From the NCBI RefSeq assembly GCF_002101885.1, contig NZ_LQPS01000039.1:186001-250000 (forward strand): 64,000 nucleotides of DNA, given 5' to 3'. The stretch is from Mycolicibacter senuensis (GTDB lineage: Bacteria > Actinomycetota > Actinomycetes > Mycobacteriales > Mycobacteriaceae). A program made the translations under genes and the position numbers. Of this stretch, positions 52,493-62,109 are shown piece by piece; the first letter of the stretch is position 1, and the number at the start of each line of letters is the position of its first letter. The notes under the pieces are model-generated. The model saw only the letters and a program-made list of their open reading frames with translations. It had not been told where the DNA came from and searched no databases.

Positions 52493-52957
52493 ATGGCGGA
52501 ACTCAAATCCCGGTTGCGGGCGGACCTGACCGAAGCGATGAAGGCGCAGGACAAGCTGCGTACCGCAACCTTGCGGATGCTGCTTGCCGCGATCCAGTCC
52601 GAAGAGGTCTCCGGCAAGCAAGCCCGCGAGTTGACCGACGACGACGTGCTCAAGGTGCTGACCCGCGAGGCCCGCAAGCGGGCGGAGTCCGCCGCCATCT
52701 ACACCGAGAACGGGCGCGGTGAACTCGCCGCCGAGGAACACGCCGAGGCCCGGATCATCGCCGAGTACCTGCCCGAGCCGCTCAACGAGGCCGAACTGGC
52801 CGACGTCGTCGACACCGCACTGGCGCAGGTGGCCGAACAGATCGGGGAGCGGCCGCACATGAAGCACATGGGTCTGGTGATGAAGGCAGCCACCGCGATC
52901 GCGGCGGGCAAGGCCGACGGTTCCCGGCTGTCGGCCGCGGTGAAGGAACGCCTCTAG
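52493..52957 (+). CDS. GatB/YqeY-domain protein (Rv3688c type)
   Basis: 154 residues. YqeY family: MAELKSRLRADLTEAMKAQD, LRMLLAAIQSEEV, then HAEARIIAEYLPEPL and MKHMGLVMKAA. The fold is shared with the tail domain of GatB, which binds tRNA; a role for the free protein is not established. ATG at 52493 has TAGCGT 8 nt upstream, suggesting a leaderless mRNA; an upstream in-frame GTG or ATG would run into the divergent gene. Confidence 0.88.
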   Translation: MAELKSRLRADLTEAMKAQDKLRTATLRMLLAAIQSEEVSGKQARELTDDDVLKVLTREARKRAESAAIYTENGRGELAAEEHAEARIIAEYLPEPLNEAELADVVDTALAQVAEQIGERPHMKHMGLVMKAATAIAAGKADGSRLSAAVKERL

Positions 52958-52963
52958 TAGCCG

Positions 52964-54763
52964 ATGGCATCAGCGCTGATCGAGGACTACGCACTGCTCG
53001 GTGACCTGCACACCGCGGCGTTGCTGGGCCGCGACGGCGGCATCGACTGGCTGTGCCTGCCCCGGTTCGACTCCCCGGCCTGTTTTGCGGCGCTGCTGCA
53101 TGACGAATCCGCCGGCTACTGGCGCATCGCCCCGGCCGGCGGCGGCCCGGCCACCCGGCGCGGCTATCGCGGCGACACGCTGATCGTCGACAGCGAATGG
53201 GACACCCCGGGGGGCACGGTGCGGGTCACCGACTTCATGCCGCCGCGCGGGAAGAGCGCCGATGTCGTCCGGATCGTCGAAGGGGTGTCCGGGCGGGTGC
53301 CGATGCGCATGGACCTGGTGATCCGGTTCGACTACGGCAACGTGGTGCCCTGGATGCGCCGCAGCGACGACGGGCTGATCGCGGTGGCGGGTCCGGACAC
53401 CGTTTGTCTGTCCAGTCCGGTCGGAATGCGTGGCGAGAACATGACCACCGTCGCGGAGTTCGAGGTGTCCGCCGGCGAGCAGGTGCCGTTCGTGCTGACC
53501 CACACCCCGTCGCACCTGCTGCCGGATACCGTGCGGTCCGAGGCCGTGCGGGCACTGGGCAAAACCGAGTCGTTCTGGCAGAACTGGATCGACCAGTGCT
53601 CCTACCGTGGCCGGTGGGCCGACGCGGTGCGCCGCGCGGTGATCACCCTCAAGGCGCTCACCTACGCCCCGACCGGCGGGATCGTCGCGGCAGCCACCAC
53701 ATCGCTTCCGGAATGCATTGGCGGCGTGCGAAATTGGGATTACCGGTACTGCTGGCTGCGTGACGCCACCTTCACCCTGCAAGCGCTGCTGGGCACCGGC
53801 TACATCGCCGAAGCCAAAGCGTGGCGGGAATGGCTGGTGCGCGCCGTGGCCGGCGATCCGGCCAAGCTGCAGATCATGTACGGCCTGGACGGCACTCGCC
53901 GGCTGCCCGAGCAGATGCTGGATTGGCTGTCGGGATACGAGGGTTCGACGCCGGTGCGGACCGGCAACGAGGCCGCGGGCCAGTTCCAGCTCGACGTGTG
54001 GGGTGAGGTGCTCGACGGGCTGAACCTGGCGCTGGACTCCGGCCTGGAGTGCGAGGACACCGCCTGGGACATCCAGCGCGCGCTGCTGGACTTCCTCGAA
54101 GGCCACTGGGACTCTCCCGACGCCAGCCTGTGGGAAGTCCGTGGCCCACAACGCCATTTCGTGCACTCCAAGGTGATGGCGTGGGCCGGGGTCGACCGCG
54201 CGGTGCACGCGGTGCAGAACCACGGACGCGAAGGCCCGGTCGACCGGTGGCGGGCACTGGCGAGTGCGATTCACGCCGACGTCTGCGAGCACGGCTTCGA
54301 CACCGAGCGTGGCACGTTCACCCAGTACTACGGTTCGGCGGGACTGGATTCGGCGCTGCTGCTGATCCCCCGGGTGGGATTCCTGCCGTGGGATGACCCG
54401 CGGGTGGTGGGAACCGTCGAGGCGGTCCAGCGGGAGTTGTCCAGCGACGGATTCCTGCGGCGTTACGACACCTCCGAGGGATCCGTCGACGGACTGCCCG
54501 GCACCGAGGGGGCGTTTCTGGTGTGCACGTTCTGGCTCGCCGACGCGCTGCACGGCATCGGCCGGCGCGACGAGGCGCGGGCGCTGTTCGAGCGACTGCT
54601 GGGCCTGCGCAACGACGTCGGCTTGCTCAGCGAGGAGTACGACACCGAATCCGGGCGCCAGGTTGGCAATACGCCGCAGGCGTTCTCGATGGTGGGGCTG
54701 GTCAACACCGCGCGGGGGCTCAGCGGGGAGTCGACGCGCACCAAGCTGGGCGCGAATGGTTGA
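52964..54763 (+). CDS. GH15-family glucoamylase/trehalase-like hydrolase
   Basis: 599 residues. An N-terminal beta-sandwich (IEDYALLGDLHTAALLGRDG) and an (alpha/alpha)6 barrel with WDYRYCWLRDATFTL, a GH15 signature. Candidate catalytic Glu residues: WEVRGPQRHFVHSK (acid) and EEYDTESG (base). Relatives in mycobacteria, such as the trehalase Rv2402, act on trehalose, so trehalose or another alpha-glucoside is likely. No signal peptide, so it acts in the cytoplasm. It starts 6 nt after the YqeY gene. Confidence 0.88.
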   Translation: MASALIEDYALLGDLHTAALLGRDGGIDWLCLPRFDSPACFAALLHDESAGYWRIAPAGGGPATRRGYRGDTLIVDSEWDTPGGTVRVTDFMPPRGKSADVVRIVEGVSGRVPMRMDLVIRFDYGNVVPWMRRSDDGLIAVAGPDTVCLSSPVGMRGENMTTVAEFEVSAGEQVPFVLTHTPSHLLPDTVRSEAVRALGKTESFWQNWIDQCSYRGRWADAVRRAVITLKALTYAPTGGIVAAATTSLPECIGGVRNWDYRYCWLRDATFTLQALLGTGYIAEAKAWREWLVRAVAGDPAKLQIMYGLDGTRRLPEQMLDWLSGYEGSTPVRTGNEAAGQFQLDVWGEVLDGLNLALDSGLECEDTAWDIQRALLDFLEGHWDSPDASLWEVRGPQRHFVHSKVMAWAGVDRAVHAVQNHGREGPVDRWRALASAIHADVCEHGFDTERGTFTQYYGSAGLDSALLLIPRVGFLPWDDPRVVGTVEAVQRELSSDGFLRRYDTSEGSVDGLPGTEGAFLVCTFWLADALHGIGRRDEARALFERLLGLRNDVGLLSEEYDTESGRQVGNTPQAFSMVGLVNTARGLSGESTRTKLGANG

Positions 54764-54832
54764 ACCGGCCGGAAAAAGGTGATGGCCCGTGATTCCGGTC
54801 TCGGGCGGTCAACCCCGGGCTAACATCACCGG

Positions 54833-55483
54833 GTGGTCCCGGGGTTGCGTGACATGTGGAAGCCGAGCCTGCTCACGGCCGCGCTCGCGGCGGTCGGCGT
54901 GGCGTTCGCCGACACGGCGCCCGCCAATCCGACGGCCGGCATGGAAGTGGGCAACGACAACAGCGTCTGCACTGCCGGCTTCGCCGCCCAGAACCGTCAC
55001 GGCGACTACTTCATGTTCACCAGCGGGCACTGCGATTCCGGCGACGGCTCGGAATGGACTGACGCCGCGGCCGCGCCACTGGGCCCGATCTTCGCCAGCG
55101 AGAACAACGGCGACGACCGCGACGCGGCCATCATCCGGCTGCGCCCGGGAACGCCCCCGCCCAACGGTGGCGTCGACGGCCGCTACCCCATCCGGGATGT
55201 GTTGAGTCCCGGCCAGATCCACGTCGGCATGCCGTTCTGCAAGGTGGGTTCGCGGACCGGGGAGACGTGCGGGGCCGTGACCGAGGTCGCCGGCAACCTG
55301 GTGGTGACGAATCTGTACAGCAGCGAGGGCGACAGCGGCAGCCCGGGTTTCGTGACGAACCCCGACGGCACCATCAGCGCCGCGGGAATACTGACGGGCG
55401 GCCCCGAGGGCGACGACAACACCACCTATTTCGTGATGATCGAGCCGATATTGCGTGAGTGGCGGCTGCAGATCCTGAAGTGA
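54833..55483 (+). CDS. Secreted trypsin-like serine protease (S1 family)
   Basis: 216 residues. A signal peptide (LLTAALAAVGVAFADTAPANP) and the triad in order: His in FTSGHCDSG, Asp in DDRDAAIIRL, Ser in GDSGSPGF. Cysteines (SVCTAGF, GHC, PFCKVG, ETCGAV) should form two disulfides as in alpha-lytic-type proteases. There is no long pro-region. GTG at 54833 follows TAACAT by 6 nt, which suits a leaderless transcript; ATG at 54854 is an alternative. Substrate unknown. Confidence 0.85.
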   Translation: MVPGLRDMWKPSLLTAALAAVGVAFADTAPANPTAGMEVGNDNSVCTAGFAAQNRHGDYFMFTSGHCDSGDGSEWTDAAAAPLGPIFASENNGDDRDAAIIRLRPGTPPPNGGVDGRYPIRDVLSPGQIHVGMPFCKVGSRTGETCGAVTEVAGNLVVTNLYSSEGDSGSPGFVTNPDGTISAAGILTGGPEGDDNTTYFVMIEPILREWRLQILK

Positions 55484-55724
55484 GTGCTCGTGGCGGGTTG
55501 TCGTTGCGGTAGGTGACGGTCAGAGCATGGCCACACCCGACCAGTCATCCGAGTCTTTGATTTCAGCGATGAAGTGGGCGCGGATCCCCGCCAGTCCGAT
55601 ACGAGCAACGCTGCCCGGCTGGAACCTATTCGACTCAGCCACCGGTGAAACCGGTTACGCGCGCTTATGGTGGACGGGTTGACACCCTTATCAGTGCTCA
55701 GCTGACAACAGAAATGAGACGGCA

Positions 55725-56042
55725 ATGAGCCGATTGCTGCGGCGCCGAGCCACCATGTTCGCCGTTGTCGCGACATCAGTATCGCTGACCGGACTCGCGT
55801 CACCCGCTGTCAGCGGGGCCTATCCCGTCGATGGCTGTGGCTACGGCATGTACTTCAACACCGAGACAAATCAATGCGAGCCCGGGGGCATCGACCCGCA
55901 TCCGTTCATCGGACCCGCTGGACCCGCCGGCGTCGGCGTTGGCGGTCCCGTGGGACCTGGCGGTGTTGTTGGCCCGGCCGGCCCTGGCCCGGTCGGCCCT
56001 GGACCGGTCGGCGCCGGCCCAGGCGGACCCGGTCGGCGCTAG
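55725..56042 (+). CDS. Small secreted Gly/Pro-rich protein
   Basis: 105 residues: a signal peptide (LLRRRATMFAVVATSVSLTG, cleavage near VSGAYPV), a short Cys pair (DGCGYGMYFN, NQCEPGG), then collagen-like GPAGP/GPVGPG repeats to the end. ATG at 55725 is preceded by GAGACGG. Similar short Cys-x-Cys plus Pro/Gly-tail proteins occur in mycobacteria. The 241 bp before it hold no clear gene. Confidence 0.65.
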   Translation: MSRLLRRRATMFAVVATSVSLTGLASPAVSGAYPVDGCGYGMYFNTETNQCEPGGIDPHPFIGPAGPAGVGVGGPVGPGGVVGPAGPGPVGPGPVGAGPGGPGRR

Positions 56043-56417
56043 GCACCGCCACCCGTCGCTGCGTTTCCTGCGGCATGACCGGCGGGCCGAGGCAGAAAAC
56101 TGCAACAACATGAGTCGCGGTGGCGGTGTGTGGTTCCAGTTGCCGCCGACGTGAACCTACGTACCCGGCGGGGGTATCCCGTGCTCGTCGACCCACTCTT
56201 TTGCGTTGTCCAGGACGCGGGTTCGCTGGCGATAAATCCAGACCCATGAAGGAGTCTCCCTTTCAAACCGTGAATCGGCGCAACCACGAGGACGTATGCC
56301 CGTATTCGGAAGCGTTGAAGCACCGCCGGCTGAGATCCATGGCGGCCTGGCCGCAAGCGCGGGCACGGGCGGGAATGGGACGCGCGTCGTTTGCCCGCGT
56401 TGCCCGCGAGCAGCGGC
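56043..56417. other. Intergenic stretch with a possible gene remnant
   Basis: No complete gene is visible. On the minus strand, 56157-56270 reads ETPSWVWIYRQRTRVLD then NAKEWVDEHGIPPPGT and a stop, which looks protein-like but has no start codon or continuation upstream. It may be the end of a decayed gene. The rest shows no hairpin or coding bias that I can support. Confidence 0.3.
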
Positions 56418-56459
56418 AAAAAACCCGCCCCTCCTGTTCGGCCAGGTGAGAGCGGGTTT
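56418..56459 (-). terminator. Rho-independent terminator of tRNA-Pro
   Basis: On the minus strand AAACCCGC (56452-56459) pairs with GCGGGTTT (56421-56428), followed by a run of six T residues (56418-56423). It begins 7 nt after the tRNA 3' end. Confidence 0.85.
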
Positions 56460-56465
56460 CTACTG

Positions 56466-56539
56466 TCGGGGTGGCGGGATTCGAACCCACGACCTCTTCG
56501 TCCCGAACGAAGCACGCTACCAAGCTGCGCCACACCCCG
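56466..56539 (-). tRNA. tRNA-Pro (CGG)
   Basis: 74 nt. Acceptor stem CGGGGTG (56533-56539) pairs with CACCCCG (56467-56473), with discriminator A at 56466. Anticodon stem CTTCG/CGAAG with loop TTCGGGA gives anticodon CGG. T-loop GGTTCGAATCC is present. CCA is not encoded. A strong T-run terminator follows. Confidence 0.95.
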
Positions 56540-56730
56540 TGTGAAGCCACGACAGCGTATCGCACCGCCCCGGTAGCTACCCAAACGCACTGCCCAGAAG
56601 CCGATTGCGGGACACAGGTCACTCCGCCGACGCAGCATGAAACGCCCCACAATCCGGCGCGGGAAGCTGCAAACGCCGCCAAAACTAGGCAGACTGGCTA
56701 ATAACTAACGCTGTGCAAGGGAGTCAGATT

Positions 56731-56928
56731 ATGACGCTGTTGGGCGGGGCGGTGTATGCGGGGTTCTTCACGCTGGCTGCGCTGTGGCTGGTGGCCACCA
56801 ACCCCGACAACGCCGACGAACAGACTCACTCGAACGCGAAGCGGCAGGACCGCTCGAACTCCGACAGCACCGCCGCGGCCCCCGTCGGGTCCAGTCCCTG
56901 CTGTGCCAGCCAATCGTCGCTGAAGTAG
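56731..56928 (+). CDS. Putative small membrane protein overlapping cds1 antisense
   Basis: 65 residues: a hydrophobic helix ([20 protein letters not shown], residues 3-22) and a polar, Asp/Ser/Asn-rich tail ending in Cys. AAGGGAG (56717-56723) is 7 nt before the ATG, a good ribosome-binding site. The last 103 nt run antisense to the 3' end of cds1, so the tail is suspect. No family recognised. Confidence 0.4.
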   Translation: MTLLGGAVYAGFFTLAALWLVATNPDNADEQTHSNAKRQDRSNSDSTAAAPVGSSPCCASQSSLK

Positions 56929-57932
56929 GTGTCGGCGTAGCGGTCGCCGCTGTCGGCCAGCAAGGTCACGACCGATCCGCTGCGCCCGTCGGCGACCATC
57001 TCCGACAGCAACCCGAACGCACCCCAGACGTTGGTCCCGGTGGAGGCACCCACCCGCCGGCCCAGGACCGCGCTGACATGACGCGCCGCGGCCACCGAGG
57101 CCGCGTCCGGGACCGCGACCATCCGATCCACCACATCCGGCAGGAACGACGGCTCCACCCGCGGCCGCCCGATGCCCTCGATACGCGACGACTCCTCGAT
57201 CTCCAGGTCATACCGGCACTGCTCGTAGGCCGGGTAGAACGCCGAATGCTCCGGGTCGACCACGCAGAGCCGGGTGGCGTGGCGGCGATACCGGATGTAG
57301 CGCCCGATCGTCGCACTGGTGCCGCCGGTACCGGCCCCGACCACGATCCAGTCCGGGATCGGGTGCGCCTCCTCGCGCATCTGCTGAAAGATCGACTCGG
57401 CGATGTTGTTGTTGCCGCGCCAGTCGGTGGCCCGTTCGGCGTTGGTGAACTGATCAAGGTAGTGCCCGCCGGTGTCGGCGGCGATCCGCTCCGCTTCGGC
57501 GTACACGTCAGCCGGATGTGCCACGAAATGGCAGCGCCCGCCCTGCGTCTCGATCAGTGCCACCTTCGATGCGCTGGTCGAGGCCGGCATCACCGCGACG
57601 AACGGCAGGCCCAGCAGGGCCGCGAAGTAGGCCTCGGACACCGCCGTCGACCCCGAGGACGCCTCCACCACCGTGGTGCCCTCGGCGATCCGGCCGTTGC
57701 ACAATCCGTACAAGAACAGCGAGCGCGCCAGCCGATGCTTGAGGCTGCCGGTGATGTGGGTGGTTTCGTCCTTGAGATACAGCGCCACGTCAACGTCGGC
57801 GGCCCACGCCGACGGCAGCGGGTAGCGCAGTAGGTGGGTGTCGGCGCTGCGCCGGGCGTCGGCCTCGATCAGCTGGATCGCGTTGTCGGCCCAGCGGCGT
57901 GGATGGCCGTGGTCGGCAACCCGCCCGGTCAA
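56826..57932 (-). CDS. cds1: Cysteine desulfhydrase Cds1 (PLP, cysteine-synthase fold)
   Basis: 368 residues, counterpart of Rv3684, which makes hydrogen sulfide from L-cysteine in M. tuberculosis. Fold type II PLP enzyme: lysine in GSLKHRLA (residue ~63), [11 protein letters not shown], and the phosphate loop [14 protein letters not shown]. An NNNI segment is at the substrate side. Start is TTG at 57932, overlapping the phosphoesterase stop (TTGA), so translation is coupled and rather weak. H2S from it would influence respiration and redox state alongside WhiB4 nearby. Confidence 0.88.
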   Translation of the reverse strand: MTGRVADHGHPRRWADNAIQLIEADARRSADTHLLRYPLPSAWAADVDVALYLKDETTHITGSLKHRLARSLFLYGLCNGRIAEGTTVVEASSGSTAVSEAYFAALLGLPFVAVMPASTSASKVALIETQGGRCHFVAHPADVYAEAERIAADTGGHYLDQFTNAERATDWRGNNNIAESIFQQMREEAHPIPDWIVVGAGTGGTSATIGRYIRYRRHATRLCVVDPEHSAFYPAYEQCRYDLEIEESSRIEGIGRPRVEPSFLPDVVDRMVAVPDAASVAAARHVSAVLGRRVGASTGTNVWGAFGLLSEMVADGRSGSVVTLLADSGDRYADTYFSDDWLAQQGLDPTGAAAVLSEFERSCRFAFE

Positions 57933-58894
57933 CGAGCCGACACGGACGGCTCCCAGGAGCCGCGAGTGAGCCGCGAGTCATCGCCGCCGGTGGGCGCGGG
58001 CACCAGGGTCAGCAGGGTTGCCTCCGGGCGGCACGCGAAGCGCACCGGCGCGAACGGTGAGGTGCCGATACCGGCCGAGACGTGCAGGCGCAGGTGGGCA
58101 CCCCACTGCGACGGTCCCTTGGCACGCGAGCGGTCCAGGCCGCAGTTGGTCACCAGCGCGCCGTAGAACGGCAGGCACAACTGCCCGCCATGGGTGTGGC
58201 CGGCCATCACCAGTTGGTAGCCGTCGGCGGCGAAGCGGTCCAGCACCCGCGGCTCCGGCGAGTGGGTGAGCCCCAGCCGCAGCGTGGCGGTCGGGTCGGC
58301 CGGGCCGGCGATGGTGTCGTAGCGGTCCCGTTCGATGTGCGGGTCGTCGACACCGGCCGCGGCGATCCGCTGCCCGGCCACGTCGAACTCCCGACGGTTG
58401 TGGGTCAGGTCCAGCCAGCCCCGCTCGGTGAACGCCGCCCGCAGGTCCTGCCACGGCAGCGGAGTGCCGTAGACGCGATGCGTCGGCTTGGTCAGGTACT
58501 TCGCCGGGTTCTTCAGCCGCGGCCCGAAGTAGTCGTTGCTGCCGAAGACGAACACGCCGGGCACCGAGAGCAGGTCACCGAGCGCCTGCACCACCGCCGG
58601 CACCGCCTTCGGGTGGGCCAGGTTGTCGCCGGTGTTGACCACCAGGTCCGGTTCCAGCCGGACCAGCTCGCGCAACCACGCCTGCTTGCGGCGCTGGCCG
58701 GGCCGCATGTGGATGTCACTGATGTGCAGCACCCGCAGCGGTGACGAACCCGGCGCCAGCACCGGCATCGTCGCCTCGCGCAACACGAAGGCGTTGCGTT
58801 CGATGATCGCGCCGTAGCCGATGGCCAGGGCCGCCGGTCCGAGCGCAGCCGATGCGGCGACCAGGGAACGGGTCAGAGCGGGTGATGGAGCCAT
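57929..58894 (-). CDS. Metallophosphoesterase (Rv3683 type)
   Basis: 321 residues. A signal anchor ([19 protein letters not shown]) and a calcineurin-like domain: [10 protein letters not shown] (metal ligands D and H), [16 protein letters not shown] (the GNHD motif as GSND), and [10 protein letters not shown]. The substrate may be a lipid phosphate or UDP-lipid, by analogy with YkuE-like enzymes; this is a guess. ATG at 58894; its stop overlaps the cds1 start. Confidence 0.86.
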   Translation of the reverse strand: MAPSPALTRSLVAASAALGPAALAIGYGAIIERNAFVLREATMPVLAPGSSPLRVLHISDIHMRPGQRRKQAWLRELVRLEPDLVVNTGDNLAHPKAVPAVVQALGDLLSVPGVFVFGSNDYFGPRLKNPAKYLTKPTHRVYGTPLPWQDLRAAFTERGWLDLTHNRREFDVAGQRIAAAGVDDPHIERDRYDTIAGPADPTATLRLGLTHSPEPRVLDRFAADGYQLVMAGHTHGGQLCLPFYGALVTNCGLDRSRAKGPSQWGAHLRLHVSAGIGTSPFAPVRFACRPEATLLTLVPAPTGGDDSRLTRGSWEPSVSAR

Positions 58895-58932
58895 GCGTTT
58901 CAGAATACTGCGCCTCGACAGCGGCTCCGCGG

Positions 58933-61359
58933 TTACGGCGGCAACGGCTGCCCCGGCGCCGGCGGCGGCAGCAGCGGAATGGTGATCGGCGGCAACCCGG
59001 GAATCTCCACCACCGTCGAGCCCACCGGTGGCGGCAGGCCCTCCGGCGGCGGCGGAGGTGGCGGCGGGATGCCGTTGCTGACCTCGATGGTCACGATGGA
59101 GCCGGGAATGGTCTGTCCGCTCGGCGAGGTGCCCACCACGGCTCCGGAGCGGGCGCTGCTGTTGACCCAGTTCGGTTGTTCGGCGACCTGGAACCCGACT
59201 TCTTTGAGCCGCTGGCGTGCGGCGTCGACGTCCAGGCCGACGACGCTGGGCACCCGCGAGTTGGGGCCGCCGTCGACGTAGCGGGGATCGGTCGGCGGCA
59301 TGACGACGTCACCGAAGTCGGTGGCGATCGGCTTCATCGCGGCGAACCAGGTCCGGGCCGGCTCGTTGCCGCCGTAGAGGTCGCCGTCCCCGCAGTGCCG
59401 CAGCGGGAACGAGCACAGGTCCGACGGTGAGCTGGAGTCGTCGAAGATGTAGTTGGCCGCCGCGTACTGGTTGGTGAAACCCAGAAAGCCCGACGACCGG
59501 TGCGCCTCGGTGGTTCCGGTCTTTCCGGCCATCGGCAGATCCCAGCCAACCGAACCCGCCGCCGGTGCTGCGGTGCCGCCGCCGGCGATGTCTTTGCTCA
59601 ACGCGTTGGCCAGCGTGTTGGCCAGGCCTTCGGGAACCACCCGTTCACAGGTCTCGGTGGTGACGGCCATCTCGTTGCCGTCGCGGTCGAAGACCTTGTC
59701 GATCGGGTTCGGCGGGCACCAGACACCGCCGGAGGCCAGGGTGGCGGCGACATTGGACAGCTCCAGCGCGTTGACCTCGATCGGGCCCAGCGTGAACGAC
59801 CCCAGGTTCTGCCGCTTGACGAAGTCGGCCAGGCTCTCGTTGCTGTCCGGGTCGTAGTCGCGGGCGGTACCGGGATCGGCGTAGGAACGCAGCCCCAGCT
59901 TGATCGCCATGTCGACGGCGCGCCCCACCCCGACCTGCGAGATCAGTTTGGCGAACGCGGTGTTGGGCGAGGTGGCCAGTGCGGTGGAGACGTTCATCGG
60001 CGACCGGTAGGGGGCGACGTTCACCACGCACCAGGTCTCCTTGGGGCAGCCCTTGGCGCCGCCGCTGCCCATGCCCTTGGTCTGGAACCGGCCCGGCACC
60101 TCGAGTTCGGCGCTGATTCCCATGCCCATCTCGAGTGCGGCGGCAACCGTGAACGTCTTGAAGATCGACCCGGCGCCGTCACCGACCAGTGAGAACGGCT
60201 GCGGGCGCATGGTTTCGCCGATGTCGCCGTTCAGTCCGTAGGTGCGGTTGCTGGCCATCGCCAGCACCGGATGCGCGTCGGGGCCGGGCTTGATCACGCT
60301 CATCACGCTGGCGATGCCCTGCACGTTCGGGTTGGCGAAACTGTCGATCGCCTGCTTGACCGAGCCCTGCACGTCCGGGTCCAGCGTGGTGTGGATGACG
60401 TAACCACCGCGGGCCACCTGCTCCTTGCTGATGCCGGCCCGCGCCAGGTACTCCTGCACGTAGTCGCAGAAGAACGCCCGGTCGCCGGCCGCGATGCAGC
60501 CTCGCGGCAACTCGTTGGGCTGCGGCAGGATGCCCAGCGGTTCTTCCTTGGCCGCGCGCAGCGCGTCGGCCTGGTCGGGAAGGTTCTCGATCATGGTGTC
60601 CAGCACCAGGTTCCGGCGTGTCAGCGCACCCTCGGGATTGGTGTAGGGGTTCAGCGCGCTGGTCGACTGCACCATCCCGGCCAGCATCGCCGACTGTTGC
60701 CAGTTCAGGTCCGCGGCGTCGACGCCGAAATAGGTCTGGGCGGCGTCCTGGATGCCGAAGGAGTTGTTGCCGAACGACACCAGGTTCAGGTAGCGGGTCA
60801 GGATCTGCGGTTTGGTAAAGGTGCGGTCCAGGGTGAGCGCCATCCGGATCTCGCGGAGCTTGCGCGCCGGGGTGGTCTCGATCGCGGCGCGCTTCTCGGC
60901 ATCGGTCTGGGCCAGCACCAGCAGTTGGTAGTTCTTGATGTACTGCTGCTCGAGGGTGGACCCGCCACGGGTGTCGAGGTCGCCGGAGGCGTAGCCAGCC
61001 AGCCCGGTCAGCGTGCCCTTCCAATCGACGCCACTGTGCTCGGCGAACCGCTTGTCCTCGATGGAGACGATCGCCAGCTTCATGGTGTCGGCGATCTTGT
61101 CGCTGGGAACCTCGAACCGGCGCTGGGAGTACAACCAGGCGATCGTGTTGCCCTTGGCGTCGACCATCGTCGTCACCGCCGGCACGTCGCCGCCCACCAA
61201 CTGGGCCGAGCCGTTGGCGACCACGTCGGAGGCGCGGTTGGACATCAGGCCGATACCCCCGGCGACCGGGAACAGCAGCGCCGCGAGCAGCACAGCGGCG
61301 AGCAAACAACACCCGGCCAGTTTGAGCACGGTTGGGCCGGTCGGGGGACGCTCCGACAT
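58933..61359 (-). CDS. ponA2: Bifunctional class A penicillin-binding protein PonA2
   Basis: 808 residues, counterpart of Rv3682. A cytoplasmic start, one membrane helix (LLAAVLLAALLFPVAGG), a transglycosylase domain with EDKRFAEHSGVD (catalytic Glu) and GGSTLEQQYIKNY, then the transpeptidase: SIFK (Ser-x-x-Lys), TSPN (Ser-x-Asn) and KTGTTE. A PASTA domain (VPSVVGLDVDAARQRL) and a Pro-rich tail follow. ATG at 61359 has TAGGGT 7 nt upstream, pointing to a leaderless mRNA. PonA2 supports growth under stress and in non-dividing cells. Confidence 0.95.
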   Translation of the reverse strand: MSERPPTGPTVLKLAGCCLLAAVLLAALLFPVAGGIGLMSNRASDVVANGSAQLVGGDVPAVTTMVDAKGNTIAWLYSQRRFEVPSDKIADTMKLAIVSIEDKRFAEHSGVDWKGTLTGLAGYASGDLDTRGGSTLEQQYIKNYQLLVLAQTDAEKRAAIETTPARKLREIRMALTLDRTFTKPQILTRYLNLVSFGNNSFGIQDAAQTYFGVDAADLNWQQSAMLAGMVQSTSALNPYTNPEGALTRRNLVLDTMIENLPDQADALRAAKEEPLGILPQPNELPRGCIAAGDRAFFCDYVQEYLARAGISKEQVARGGYVIHTTLDPDVQGSVKQAIDSFANPNVQGIASVMSVIKPGPDAHPVLAMASNRTYGLNGDIGETMRPQPFSLVGDGAGSIFKTFTVAAALEMGMGISAELEVPGRFQTKGMGSGGAKGCPKETWCVVNVAPYRSPMNVSTALATSPNTAFAKLISQVGVGRAVDMAIKLGLRSYADPGTARDYDPDSNESLADFVKRQNLGSFTLGPIEVNALELSNVAATLASGGVWCPPNPIDKVFDRDGNEMAVTTETCERVVPEGLANTLANALSKDIAGGGTAAPAAGSVGWDLPMAGKTGTTEAHRSSGFLGFTNQYAAANYIFDDSSSPSDLCSFPLRHCGDGDLYGGNEPARTWFAAMKPIATDFGDVVMPPTDPRYVDGGPNSRVPSVVGLDVDAARQRLKEVGFQVAEQPNWVNSSARSGAVVGTSPSGQTIPGSIVTIEVSNGIPPPPPPPPEGLPPPVGSTVVEIPGLPPITIPLLPPPAPGQPLPP

Positions 61360-61585
61360 GGCTAACACCCTAACGCCGGTGGCCGGGGGCGCTGACCGAA
61401 GTCCCCGGCAGACCCCGGCGGGCGGGGGCGAACGCCGGATCCGAGGCCTGTCTGCGCCGCCGGGAAAACGCCGGGCCCAGACCGGTCGTGGCGCCCGGTA
61501 ACCGTGCAGATCATGATCGGACGGCACGGTTGTCCCAAAAAAGGGGGCATCTACCAGTTGCGCGAACCCCACCTGACCACCTAAC

Positions 61586-61614
61586 TTGGACATCGGGTGC
61601 GATTCAGGTAACAC
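61586..61614 (+). promoter_or_regulatory. whiB4 promoter
   Basis: TTGGAC (61586-61591) and TAACAC (61609-61614) are separated by 17 bp, a good SigA-type spacing, about 100 bp ahead of the whiB4 GTG. In the 353 bp between ponA2 and whiB4 this is the clearest promoter; the untranslated leader would be about 90 nt. Confidence 0.6.
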
Positions 61615-61712
61615 TCATGACACGATGTGGCGTAGATCGCAATGGTGGTCGACGTTGATATCGAAGGTGCTGAATAGGTGGCTGCTGGGGCGGCCGGGAC
61701 GGAGGATCGTCA

Positions 61713-62075
61713 GTGTCTCTTACACGGCCAGCGGTTCAAAAGACCAACCCACCGGCGACACCGGCGTCCCGAACGGTCCTGCGCGGCGTGCAGGACGAGA
61801 GCAGGATCGCCTGGGTCTCCAAGGCACTGTGTCGCAGCGCCGACCCCGATGAGCTCTTCGTACGCGGTGCGGCACAGCGCAAGGCCGCGGTGATCTGCCG
61901 GCACTGCCCGGTGGTGCTGGAATGCCTGGCCGACGCCCTGGACAACCGGGTCGAGTTCGGCGTGTGGGGCGGCATGACCGAGCGGCAACGGCGGGCGCTG
62001 CTCAAACAGCACCCCGAGGTGGCCTCCTGGCGCGACTACTTCGCCGCCCAGCGCAAACAGCGCGATGCTGGTTGA
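61713..62075 (+). CDS. whiB4: Iron-sulfur redox regulator WhiB4
   Basis: 120 residues, counterpart of Rv3681c. The 4Fe-4S cluster ligands are Cys40, Cys62, Cys65 and Cys71 (C-x21-C-x2-C-x5-C); the turn GVWGGMTE (83-90) and basic RQRRALLK are typical. When oxidised it loses the cluster and binds DNA, restraining antioxidant genes. GTG at 61713 has GGAGG 7 nt upstream. Convergent with bagB. Confidence 0.95.
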   Translation: MSLTRPAVQKTNPPATPASRTVLRGVQDESRIAWVSKALCRSADPDELFVRGAAQRKAAVICRHCPVVLECLADALDNRVEFGVWGGMTERQRRALLKQHPEVASWRDYFAAQRKQRDAG

Positions 62076-62109
62076 GGCCGGCTGAAACGCGGCTGAGTCT
62101 TCTTTGCGG

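Noticed and set aside
55520..55642. 40-codon minus-strand ORF (VAESNRFQPGSVARIGLAG...)
   Set aside because: No ribosome-binding site or -10 box at the right spacing and no family recognised; left unannotated.
56466..56539. Integrated element at tRNA-Pro
   Set aside because: No integrase, no direct repeat of the tRNA end, and no phage or plasmid gene in the flanks.
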